Of a stretch of DNA of 64,000 nucleotides, positions 41,797 through 53,015 are shown in pieces. Positions within the stretch are counted from its first letter, which is position 1, and every line of letters starts with the position of its first letter. Under the pieces are notes generated by a model, which ran no database searches, was not told where the DNA came from, and worked only from the letters and a program-made list of their open reading frames with translations. This DNA comes from Ricordea florida (taxonomy: Eukaryota > Cnidaria > Anthozoa > Corallimorpharia > Ricordeidae): NCBI GenBank assembly GCA_949710005.1, contig OX453276.1:17991449-18055448 (forward strand). Direction: 5' to 3'. Made by a program: the position numbers and the translations under genes.

Positions 41797-42640
41797 TTGA
41801 TAGAGCTTAAATCAAAAGAGCTGAATTACCGCCGAAAAAAATTATGTGGAGCCTGCATCCAGTTCTCTTTTATAGACGATGATAACAGCTATAGTTTTGA
41901 TGGACATTTTTATTACACAAATTGCAGTGATAACCATCAATGTTCCATCTCGTGCGAGGTCAATTTTGGGCGTGGGGCTGTAGTTGTGCATGCACGAAAT
42001 TCGCTCACACAAATTTTCAGCAGAAAAGATAAGCTTAAACAGCAACAAATTGTAGCAATTTATAGGCAGCTAATACAAAAGATGCCAAAAACGACAAGCA
42101 TTTAAATTGAAAACAGTAGGTCTTGAGCTTACCCGAATTTGCACAGACAACAACTTTGCGTAAAACTTTACAGGCCGTGCACGTAAAAAATCGTGTGCGT
42201 GCGTCGCCAGCAAGTTTTCCAGGCGGCGACTTTACTGATCTTGCCGTACGTCATAGGAAGAGCAATTCAATGTGTCAACCGGGCTATGTGACTTATGTGG
42301 TAACGCGCAAATAAAAACAATCACGGTAACACGAGGACCTGGCGAGCACCTAAAATTATCATCGTAGCCAGTAAAAGTTATCAATGAAACTGTTACATAT
42401 GTATCAAGGTGACTTAAAATCGAACATTCCTAATTGCAAGACTTTGATGCTCTACTGGTTTAGGCAAGATGGTAGTAGCATGACAATAGAGCAGAAAGTA
42501 AAATACCATCACGAACAAACTGACCAGTCATTTATGATGGTAACATGATAACATGCGGGTCAATTGTACACTGTATAAATGTCAACATCATGGTAGGAAA
42601 TACAAAAGTATCGCGGCAGTAAAATAACAAAAGATAAAGA
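41797..42640. other. Upstream region without recognised gene
   Basis: Probably promoter and intergenic DNA upstream of the minus-strand gene. The short plus-strand ORF at 41797-42105 has no supporting feature. Confidence 0.35.
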
Positions 42641-43830
42641 CGACTTGATAATATCACGGTAGCAGCATCACAGACTTAACAAGATATAGAAATAAAGAAC
42701 AATTGGTCAATAAAGAAATATTACGAAAGACAATCACGGTTGTCACAAAAAAAAAACAGAAGAGAGTTAAGTACAAAAGGCAAATATCAAGGCGTAGCAG
42801 AGTCGATAATGGTGGGAAAAAAGGTATCAGAATGGAGAAGAGTTCAACAGAAAAGAAAAATATCCAGGCGTCAGAGGGTTGATCACGGTAGCAAAGTGAT
42901 CTCAAAATAGAGTAGAGTTAATCACGAAAGAAAAATATGAAGGCGCGACTGAGTTGATCACGTTAAAGAAAAGAAGTATCGAGAAGACTTTATCACGACA
43001 AAATAATATACAGGCGTAAGGGGGTTTATCACGGTAGCAAAATGATCCAAAAATAGAGTAGAGTTAATCACGAAAGAAAAATGACAGGGCACAATAGGGT
43101 TGGTCACGGTGGGAAAATATGATCATGTAATAGCAAAATATAACAATAGAAAAGAGTTGATCACGGCAGAAACAAGATATGAAAATAGAAAAGCATTGAT
43201 CATGGCATGAAACACAACATCAAAATAGAAAAGAGTTGATCACGGTAGAAACACAACATCAAAATAGAAAAAAGTTGATCACGGTAGAAACACAACATCA
43301 AAATAGAAAAAAGTTGATCACGGTAGAAACACAACATCAAAATAGAAAAAAGTTGATCACGGTAGAAACACAACATCAAAATAGAAAAAAGTTGATCACG
43401 GTAGAAACACAACATCAAAATAGAAAAAAGTTGATCACGGTAGAAACACAACATCAAAATAGAAAAGAGTTGATCACGGTAGAAACATGATATCAAAATA
43501 GAAAAGAGTCGATCATGGTAGAAACATGATATCAAAATAGAAAAGAGTTGATCGCGGTAGAAACACAACATCAAATTAGAAAAGAGTCGATCACGGTAGA
43601 AACATGATATCGAAATAGAAAAGAGTTGATCGCAGTAGAAACACAACATCAAAATATAAGAGAGTTGATCATTGCAGTACAACATCAAATTAGAAAAGAG
43701 TCGATCACGGTAGAAACATGATATCAAAATGGAAAAGAGTTGATCAAGGTAGAAGCAACATATCAAAATATAGGAGAGTTGATCATTGCAGTACAACATA
43801 AAAATAGAAAAGAGTTGATTATTATTATGG
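42640..43830. repeat. Minisatellite, 39-bp unit
   Basis: Core array at about 43200-43490 with seven almost perfect units of 39 bp, each containing GTTGATCACGGTAGAAAC and CATCAAAATAGAAAA. Degenerate copies with the same TTGATCACGG core extend left to about 42640 and right to about 43830. The TGATCA centre is a palindrome. Since 39 is divisible by three, both strands stay open through the core (13-residue repeats), which explains the long ORFs there; these are not genes. Confidence 0.92.
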
Positions 43831-44094
43831 TATTAAAATGATATCATGATAGCAAATGATGTCGGTAGTAAAAAATTGTTCAAAGCGAAAAAAATTAAAA
43901 AGTCTAAAAAAAAATTCTTGCAGAACCTGAAGGTGAAAAAAAAAATCATCTTGCCCAGAAAAATTGCCCAATTTCCTACTCCAAACAAATAATGGTCCGT
44001 CCCATACAACACTTTCGGAATCACGAGATTAATGGAAACGTTTTAAGAGCCATCGCACAGAATGACGTGTATAACGTCATCGATAAATGTAATA

Positions 44095-45463
44095 CAGTAT
44101 CATCCAAAAGTAATACAACCGATAATCGCCGAATATCGCGCTTTATTCTCGCGATTTCTCGCCGATCAATCTGCGAAATATCGCAGGAATTGGCGAGTGT
44201 CGAAACGATAAATCAGTGATAAGTCGGAGCGATTTTTGCGATATATCGCTGTAATATCGTTGAAGCGAAGTTCACTTAAACAATATATCGTAGCGATATA
44301 TCGTTGAAGCGAAGTTCACTTAAACGATATATCGTTGAAGCGAAGTTCACTTTAACGATATATCGTAGTGAAGCCAAGTTCCCTGCAACGAATTATCGTA
44401 CCGAAGCGATTGTGTGCGATGAATTAGTGTTGAAGTTTATGTACATGAAACACGGCCACGGTCGAGCAATAACTGATTCGACGAAGTGCAAATCTTCTTT
44501 CTTATCCCTTGAAGCTACGATGGACTTTAAAGATGGTTCCACAACCCAGAAGCATCGCAATTTTTGTTTTGTTGTTGGAGTCGAGAGAGTGGCGGAAATT
44601 GATCTCGCTTGCCTTGACACTATTTTAGCTCTGTGTAATACACACAAAGTTTCCCCAATTAAGCCCCAGTCTCTGCGCGAAGAAGATATACACCATAGCA
44701 ACAGCTTTTATGCATTTCAAAATCGCGCGTCATTTGCTCTTGCGTCCACGTCGTATTGTTTGCTGCCATAGCAACAGCTTTTTTAAAAGTGAACCCAGAT
44801 TTTATTTGTCATTCACTTTCAAACAATCTCGAGGTTATGGCTTAAGTTACGAATTATACAAGAACTCGAATCGAGCTCTTGCACAAGCAAGGCCTTCGCC
44901 CGGCCGAAATCTTCAGGTTATTAAAAACCGAAGGTTTAGCTGTCAGTCTTGCTAGCATCGGTCGTATTATCAAGAAATTTAAAACCACCGGCTCCGTGGC
45001 GAATCTACCAAGCTCTGGACGACCAACGAAGATATCTGATGAAGCAAAACATTTCATCGATCGGCAGATGCGAAAAGATGACGAGATGACTAGTCGCATA
45101 ATCAAGAAAAAGTTGGCGGGAACGATATATCGCTGAACGAGTAAGATACTGTACATCGCTTAGCGGGAACGTTATATCGCTAAACGAGTAAGATATATCG
45201 CTTAGCGGGAACGATACATCGCTAAGCAAGAACGATATATCTCTCAGCCAGAACGATATATCGCTAAGCGAGAACGATATATCGCTGAAGGGAAACGATA
45301 TATCGCAAAGTGTAAACGATATCTAGCTGATAAAAAAACAATAGCTGTTACGATATATCGCTCGATATATCGTTTGAGATAAATTATTGTTAAATATGGC
45401 CGATATATCGCGATTTTCGCGATATTCGTCGATTATCGCTTGCATTACTTTTGGACGATACTG
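44095..45463. mobile_element. Tc1-type element, internally rearranged
   Basis: Inverted ends of about 45 bp starting CAGTATCRTCCAAAAGTAAT, with TA on both outer sides (44093-44094 and 45464-45465). Inside are arrays of the word gatatatcg (about 44225-44395 and 45120-45420) and only the N-terminal DNA-binding part of a transposase. CAGT ends with TA duplication are typical of Tc1/mariner. Confidence 0.8.
44879..45136 (+). pseudogene. Tc1-type transposase, DNA-binding part only
   Basis: About 85 codons with a helix-turn-helix pattern (LRPAEIFRLLKTEGLAVS, then IGRIIKKFKTTGSV) and the PSSGRPTKIS link that resembles the GRPR-type hook between the two helix-turn-helix units of Tc1 transposases. 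The DDE catalytic domain is absent; the frame runs into the gatatatcg array. It could at most make a DNA-binding fragment. Confidence 0.7.
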
Positions 45464-45465
45464 TA

Positions 45466-47774
45466 ATATAAGCAATCAAATATAGAATTAATTTTGAAAC
45501 AAACGGCGCGCCATATGAATGTACAACTATATTTAAGGGAAATGATCAGTGGGAATACTAGGAGGGACTCCTGTTTGACAAACAACAACTTACAACAAAA
45601 CTAGCTATAGCTGCTTGATACTAAAAGTGAGAACAATGCAAGCTTTTTGAGCTGAAAAGCAACTAGTGGGAAATGAATAGGTGGGAATCGATAGAGATTC
45701 ATAGAATGTTATGATTTTATTGATTGTACCAAGTACAATATTAACTCAACTGAGCAGGTGTAGAGGCCACTGGTCTTTCTCAAAAGACACTTATGAAAGC
45801 TATAATAGTAAAAAATCCAATATGAAAAAGCCTGCATATAAGAATCTTGTGATTTAAGAACCTACAGGCCGAAATTTGGCATTTAAATATCCAAAAATAT
45901 AAGAATATGTTCAGCCTGGCGAAGAAAAGTAGGTTCTTATACAAATAAATCACTCATATTTTAAATTGTATGAGAAACTTCTGACAAAAAAGTTATTGTG
46001 TATTGAGTTGAATTTTTCTTATTCTCACTAGAAATATGTTTTCCATAAGGCTACAGTGCAATAGAGACGATAAAATCTAAATATTTGCGAATGGTTACAC
46101 TATGACAACCTCTGATAAATACGAACCTATTACGAACCTAATCAGCCTGAATTGTGAAAAACTACCCTAAAATAAGAACCTGTTCAGCCTGACCTTGAAA
46201 ATTCTAGGTTCTTATATGCGGGCTTTTATTGTAACAATAACACTGAACAGTAACAGCACTAATGTACCCTGAGAGACTAACTTTAAAATTATCACAAAAT
46301 GTAACACTGCAAATAGAATTTCAAGCTCCTTAAGTTGACCACAGGCAAGTTGAAGGCAATATGCAAGCACAGTTTGGTAGAAAAAATAAAACTAGTTCAA
46401 CTGAAGATTCTGCTAAGGTTACACTCATATAAATGAAAGCGTAACAAACTCCCAGTATATATCAAGTCAATACAACAGTTACATTTCAAAGCATCCAATG
46501 GTACACCGTTAATATTATCAAGTAATAAAGAAACAACTTTTTTGTTAGAAATTAATATAACAATTGTTAACAATCATGAAAACTCAATAAAAAAATGCAA
46601 GTGTTATTGATTTGAAACGATTGGTCCATACAATCAATATATCATTCAAAATATCGATAATTCGAATGCTTTATGTCCTTTTATAATATAGATTGAAAAA
46701 TCAGCATTGATTGTTATTGATTGGTTATGCCAGGAGTATACAGGCCATTAGCCCTCGTAAAAGCAGCGGCCTTGCCAGTCACACCAAACTGCAATAAGAT
46801 TAAAGAATACAGTAATCTATTGGTATTAAAATTTCATATGGACACACAGTATGTAGAAAATGAAATTGATAAAAGTCTTAAGTCCCCAGAGGGTGTTTGC
46901 ACCAAGCTCTGAAGAGATGGCTAGGATGCTTACCAATAGATAAGTAGTAATATATTCTGGTACTTGTACAAGTATTTTGTATGGCAATTTAATAATACAT
47001 ACAATATTCTACAATTTGCCAAGGTTCTCATTAAGTGCTGGCAACCAGTTAAAAAGCCAGCTACTTTGAACTTTGAGTTGCCTACTATTCAGCAAAAAAA
47101 TGCTTAATATGTGTGAAATGAACATATTGCGAGGCGTCTACTTTTATATCTCAATCATCTACACTGTATTCTAAAACTTAGTGACAACCCTGATGTGTAG
47201 AATTTACTGACTTTTTGGCGTTTGGATGTGTGCCAAAGTTTACTCTTCACTGATTGTTGTTTAGCTTGTGTGCATAGACAAAGAACTTTTTACATTCATT
47301 TCAAGAAAATATACTATATTTACTTGAAAGTCTTTAGCACCACACCCGAATAAGCACCACATTTTGAAGCAAAGCTAGTAACAAGTGCCGCCCCCTAGGA
47401 AGTGCTGCACCAACAAGTTGACATAAACATTCCAAATGAATAATGGGCTCCTGATTTAAACTGATTTCTATTTTTGACATTGCAAGTCATTTGTTATTGT
47501 TACTGTAATGTGGATGCCAAAGTTGTTACTGTACATTGGCTTTGACATATTGTGCAAGCTACTGTTTTTGTCATTGAACAAAGCAATGTTTATAATGAAG
47601 TAGCACTGTGTCTCATACAAAGTGACAATCTCTTAATAAGTGCTGCCCTAAAATAAGCACTGCCCTCAAATAAGCACCAATATCAAGAAGTCAAAAAAAT
47701 TTTTAAAAGAGCTGTGCTGCTCCATTGAGTAAATACAGTATACATCTGCAGGTGACAGCAGAGCCTGACCAGCT
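45466..47774. other. AT-rich intergenic DNA with short MITE-like words
   Basis: No gene. Words of the type aataagcac / aagtgctgc recur at 47340-47410 and 47630-47690 in both orientations, which suggests a decayed MITE of about 350 bp. A run of aacct/aggttc hairpin-like words occurs at 45855-46215. Confidence 0.4.
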
Positions 47775-49945
47775 CTAGCACTGAAGCTTGCAGGGAAGGG
47801 GACAAATGACAAGAACATGTTCACGTTGGATATTGTCAAATGATGGTATGAATTTTCCATGGATTCTTTGAATGGGAGTGAAGCTTGCTTCACCTTCAAG
47901 TTCAAATACGTCTTTGCACCAGACTTCAACTGGAGCACCTAAGGAATGCCTTGCAGGATGGGACTGATACCAACACACAGCAGCCAGAACACAGGACACA
48001 TGCTCACCATTGACTTTAACATTTTGCTTGATGAAGAAGTCAATAACTCCTGGTCTCAAGTCACTGCCAGTGATGTCAACTGACCCCCCAAGTTTGCACC
48101 ATCTTACCAGTATAAAAGCTGACCTGTCACCCCTTGATTTCCTTGACCCAAATAAGTCACTGTGAAACATACAGGAACTGTACCTCTGTCTGTATCGAGA
48201 CTGATGATTCCTCTAGTCCATCTAACATGGCATCATAACATTTTCTCAGATGAGGTAAAATGTCAACATCAATGCAATCCCTTGCAAATGGACCACAGCA
48301 CTTGTAGAACAAGTCTGTACAAGCCCATTGAAGACCTTTCTTCACAGGGCCAATAGAAAGGCGACTTGCTTGAATTACTTTTGAGGACATGTGTTTCTGA
48401 TCAGTAGTGGACTGGTCTTCCAGGCTTCCTGATTGTCTTGTTACCAGTTGGTTGAGTAGAGGTTTGAAAATTCCTTCAAATGCAGTTGGAAGTGGCAAGT
48501 CTTTCATAAACTGATTTAACGTGAACTTTCGCATTAACTGTATTTCAACAGCTCGTTGATTGGTCCCGTAGTCACCCAGAATGCCATTATATCACTCAAA
48601 GCTGAATAGCCAAAATGCATGCACAGGGTCATAACCCAAAACACAGTCTAGCAGATGTGTATGCAGGTGCATATTTGGAGTCACCTTACCCCTACCATAA
48701 AGCTCTTCAAACTGCTGACAAAACTTTATAAGGGAGAAATGGGCCAGCATTGCTCTGGATTCACTGATGACTGGTGCACATACGTGAGAACAGGCCATTT
48801 TAAAATCATGCCAAACTTCTAAATGTGTTTGTGGCAAGATGTTCCACAGGGCATAAATAGAAAAAAGAATAGTAAATGACTTCCATTGGTCAGCTGTGAA
48901 ACCCCGAAAACTATTCTGAAGTTTCTTCGGCATTTGTCCCACACTGGATGGAACTTGCACCTTGTCCGGTTTATTCTGTATTTGGAGTAAGTCTTTCTTC
49001 TCGAGCAGTGGTGTGTCTGCATCTAGCCAGATATTCTTCATTATATGTTTGGCTTTTCCTGTAAATAGATTGTGCATGGGGTCTATGACGTGGAAGCGGA
49101 CACAATCAAAGTAGGGTAAAGACATTAGTTCACTAAATCTGGTACCATACTTTTGCTCCATAGCGGCAACAACCCCCCCCCCCCCCCCCCCCCACAGATG
49201 TCTGGTTGAGAAAGCCAGGTCTCTGAAGGAAGTACCGCAAATTTGCTATAACACTATTATAGCAATAGACTTTGAATGGGTAAAGTTTAGTTTCACCACT
49301 TTTTAAGGAAACTTCTTTTAGAAGTGGTTCACAACATTGGGTCCTACGAAAGTGCTGACGATGATTAGGAAACTGCACAAATGAACACTTCCTTGTAACC
49401 TTCGTTCCACCCACTGTCTCATAGCATTCATTAAAATTGTACATCTGGTGGCATTTAGGGCATACAACATATTTAATGAACTTGTCCTGGTCAATTCACA
49501 GTTGCTTGCGAAGTGAATGAACTGATTTTGGGAATACTGCAAAACTTGCAATAACTGGAAATACCATTCCCATGGAATCAAATAATGCCCTCCAAAATAA
49601 AAATCCAAGGAGTATGTCCAATGCATTTTTGGACAACGAACGAAAGGAAGACCAAAGGCACAAGAAAATTAGTAACCAACGAACAATTTGCTTGGCATGA
49701 TTTTGCAATCTTGACCTTTGAAAAACATCAACTGAGGATGCCTGAAGGCAGCCTTCGCCAAAGTCTGCATCAACATCATCAACTGCCATATCTAATACTT
49801 CCTTTAGTATGTCAGGTTGCATCCTTTCATGATAAATGCAATCCTGGTCAGAATCACTGTCACAGCAGGCATCCCCTTGTACTAAATGGACATCCTCTTC
49901 TTCAGGATCTGCAATAGAAGCTCCAGCTGAAGCTGAAGGGTGATA
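47775..49945 (-). pseudogene. EnSpm/CACTA (Tnp2-type) transposase, decayed
   Basis: Minus-strand pieces follow one another: an acidic/Cys start (49830-49945), 49496-49822, a zinc-like CPKCHQMYNFNECYE (about 49440-49485), 48592-49160 with the typical FHVIDPMHNLFTGKAKHI, 48157-48534 and 47775-48170. Stops interrupt the frame near 49496 (TGA) and 48592 (TGA); a frameshift lies near 48165, and a run of 21 C at 49173-49193 sits in the middle. DPMHNLF plus a following GTAK/GKAK is characteristic of Tnp2 transposases. Terminal CACTA repeats were not found by eye. Dead copy. Confidence 0.85.
49173..49193. repeat. Poly-C run, 21 bases
   Basis: Uninterrupted C run in the EnSpm remnant, likely unstable and prone to length errors in sequencing. 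Confidence 0.95.
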
Positions 49946-51646
49946 GAAAAAAGTAATGTGTTAATAGAATAATAGTTAAAAGGCCCAGAAAGTGTAAGTG
50001 ACTTGTTTTTGGGTGACATTTAATTTTGGTCAGAATTGGTCTCAAACTGCACTACTAGCTTTTTACTTTTTGGTTAATAGGCAACCCAGACAAAGAATTA
50101 CTGAATGGATCTATATACCATATTGGTGCCCCTCAGACAGACACCAAAATGCAATTCCATACAAAGCATTTTTAACATTTTTCGAGATTTTACACACTAA
50201 TATAAAAAACTGACAGGTGTGAAATTGGGCAAGACTTCATGACTTTTTTACATGGGAGGCTTGGGGCCTACTGCATTAATGTTTTGGTTGCATTTTTCAT
50301 CATTTTGTTTTTTTTTTGTTGTTGTTGTATAGTCACAAATGGTCATGTTTTTATTAAAATTCCAATCAAAGCTAAAATTCCAATTGTTAGCCTGGGGGTT
50401 ACATGTACATAGTAGCAAACTAAAGCCTCAACAAATGTCACTTGACTTTGTCAGAGCCCTGCAAGCATAAGAAAATTACTCAACTTCACTTCATGGTTTT
50501 CTTAGTTTGTTTCAGCCAAAACACAGTAAATATAGGCGGTTGAAAACTTTGTATATTTCATGGAGGCATACATCGACATGTAAAACTCCACCTACATGTA
50601 GTTTGGCTGAAACTGGGTTTGTTTTGTAAATCAGGCATGCACAGGCATATTCTATTTATCTAATCACCATAAATATTACAGGGTCATGCTTCAAGGAATT
50701 CCCTGTTGATGATGTCTGACATTACCCATGTACATGTACCAGTCACAAAACAATTACTGTGCTATAAATGTGTTTTCATAGGTTTATTCCTATTAACATA
50801 AATCAATCAAAACTCAGGAATTGTAATATACCATGACTAGTTTTCAATAATGACTAATATACCACGGCTTTAAATTTCCTGATTGGCTGTATCTTCCATG
50901 GTATGGTATAAGACAGTATATGGCACTCACAAAGGAGAATTACTTCCCAGGGAAAGATTTCCGTATAACCCCATAGTTCATCATGCATACAGTTTCTTGT
51001 TCAAAGAAAACAATAGATGGAACAATAGAATGCCTTTGGGACTCTTGCGCTTTATACAGCTTAGAAAGGCATCATACTCCGTACCCTAAAATCACTCTAG
51101 CCTAAGAGTAGTTTTACGGAAAACTGTATCAATAAGAGTAAATGCTTAAAAGGCATTAGGCTTAACTATTTCACTCCTGATTCACATGGATAGCTGACGA
51201 GTCATCCGCTCCTTGGTGGAAGTTTTCACAATCAACTCGAGAGTTATCTTCTTCTGAGGAGTAAGCTGATTCACCTATGACCCGGTTCAACTATCAATCC
51301 ACATGACGCCTGTAGGTTCTCTCAGATACAGTCTCATTGCAATGATTGCAGAATTTCCTTTTCTTCGGTGGCATGCTAAAGAATGCGTTGAATTTCTGGC
51401 ATTGACTTTGCTATTGTCTTTCCTCTAACTCGTCACCAGATTCTCTCTGACATAGCCCGAAAAGGTGTCAACAGCTCCTGCATCAGCAAATCAGTTGCCA
51501 TCTCTGACAAGACAGAACGTATTGTTTCCATTTTGTGCTTCGTATTTCAAATTTGAACGCCACTTTTCGATTGTGTTCGTTCAGAATAGGTTAGTTACAT
51601 TCATTGTGCCTTGTCAAAAAAAAATTGGATCGTCTTCATTCGAAGC

Positions 51647-51680
51647 ATAGTAAACATCTGACTAGTCAGATGTTTACTAT
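51647..51680. repeat. Perfect 34-bp palindrome
   Basis: Left half ATAGTAAACATCTGACT is followed at once by its exact complement; there is no spacer. Confidence 0.97.
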
Positions 51681-52227
51681 CAGCAACGATACCACCTATT
51701 AAAAAGCATCCATTCGGATACAAGAAAACCTTGTGAATCTGCTTTGTTGCTGCTGTAGCAGCTGAAGAGCGCTTTGAACCCCCACTCACAAGTTCGTATA
51801 TCGGTAGTTTCTTGAGAACAATGGGCCTCTTGCAGCATATATATAGATTGCTTTTTCGCTCTAGGCCAATTAAACACCTCTTTTCTTTTGGCATTGTTTC
51901 CCAATCCCCTGACATTGAGAGAAACTATTTTCAGATCTGTTGTATTGTGGGTAATGAAGGAGGCTGAGTTGACTTTTTTGCATTTTCACAATTAAAGGTA
52001 TCTAAATGACCACATGCCCTTAAACCATTGTTAACAAGACGCATGTTGTGCGTTTACTCCGGCCATTTTAGGGGTATGTAGATTCGCATTTGAGGTGGGT
52101 GTTGGTGATTCTTAAGTGATATGTATGTATGCATGATAAGAAACATTGGGCTGTTGGGCTATTTAAGAAATTGGGTTGGAATTGGATAGTGGTTTGTTTT
52201 GCTGGGTTCTTACATTTATTAATCGGT

Positions 52228-52253
52228 GGGTGGGTGGGTGGGTGGGGAGGGGG
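52228..52253 (+). repeat. G-run cluster (possible G-quadruplex)
   Basis: Six G-runs of three or more separated by single T or A bases. G-quadruplex formation is inference. Confidence 0.8.
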
Positions 52254-52871
52254 TTTACCTCCCATGAACTAGTATGGTATAGATTGCCGAGCAAAGTGCT
52301 AGCCTGATGATACATTTGGAGTGTTCTATATGGTAGAGGGATTGTTGTTTGGTTTGTGTTAATTTTAGTATGTGATTACTGAAGTACATCTGACCAATGG
52401 GTATTCAATCGGTCAATGTAATAAGGGTGCACATGCTCCGAACTATGAAGCACTGTCTTTTAGGTTTAGCTTGTGAAGGTAATTACAAGAAAAAGCTGCA
52501 TAATTAATAGGGGGTGCTTCCTTGTATTCGTGTAATAAAGTACTAAGTGTTTTTATTATTAACTAACAGTTTTATTTCCTCATAGAAAATAACCTAACAT
52601 GGTCGTAAGTCGAAGGCAGGAAGCCATGTAAAATACTCAAAGAACAACAACGAAAAAGACTGTGCGAAAATTAAGACTGGTATAATAATAATATTAGGAA
52701 GGCTAATATTATTCTTGTATACTGGAAATAAAATTGGTTTGTTGAACTACTTTCCACTGTTAATTTCTTGTACATCATGAACTAAAACATGATAAAGCAT
52801 TAACCAAAATATGAGCATTAGAACACTAACTAGTACATGATAGTACTGTTTTTTATGAAAGCCGAGGAGGG

Positions 52872-52906
52872 ACTTCAGACTTCAGACTTCAGACTTCAGA
52901 CTTCAA
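52872..52906 (+). repeat. ACTTCAG tandem repeat, five units
   Basis: Four exact copies and one with a final A. Located about 110 bp before the kinase start codon, so in its promoter or 5' UTR. Confidence 0.9.
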
Positions 52907-53015
52907 ACTCTAGCCACCAGACTTCCAACTTCACACTTTGCCGTTTCGAGGCGATGAAGAGCCGGCTAGTGACTCGATGCTGTTGACGTGATATCTTTGT
53001 AAGAAGCTAATAAAT

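Larger units (their letters stand above)
49950..53010. other. About 3 kb without a recognised gene
   Basis: AT-rich intergenic DNA. It holds a perfect 34-bp palindrome at 51647-51680, a G-run cluster at 52228-52253 and a 7-bp tandem repeat at 52872-52906. The ORF at 51601-51915 (minus) spans the palindrome and has no recognised family. Confidence 0.4.

Noticed and set aside
43200..43799. 199-codon repetitive ORF (minus) and 84-codon ORF (plus)
   Set aside because: Both are translations of the 39-bp minisatellite, whose unit length is a multiple of three.
42640..43830. CRISPR-like array
   Set aside because: Units are contiguous without unique spacers, and the context is animal DNA.
44304..44771. 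155-codon ORF in the Tc1 element
   Set aside because: It begins in the gatatatcg array and shows no domain; a chance frame.
46721..46912. 63-codon ORF
   Set aside because: No motif, no splice or promoter context, AT-rich intergenic DNA.
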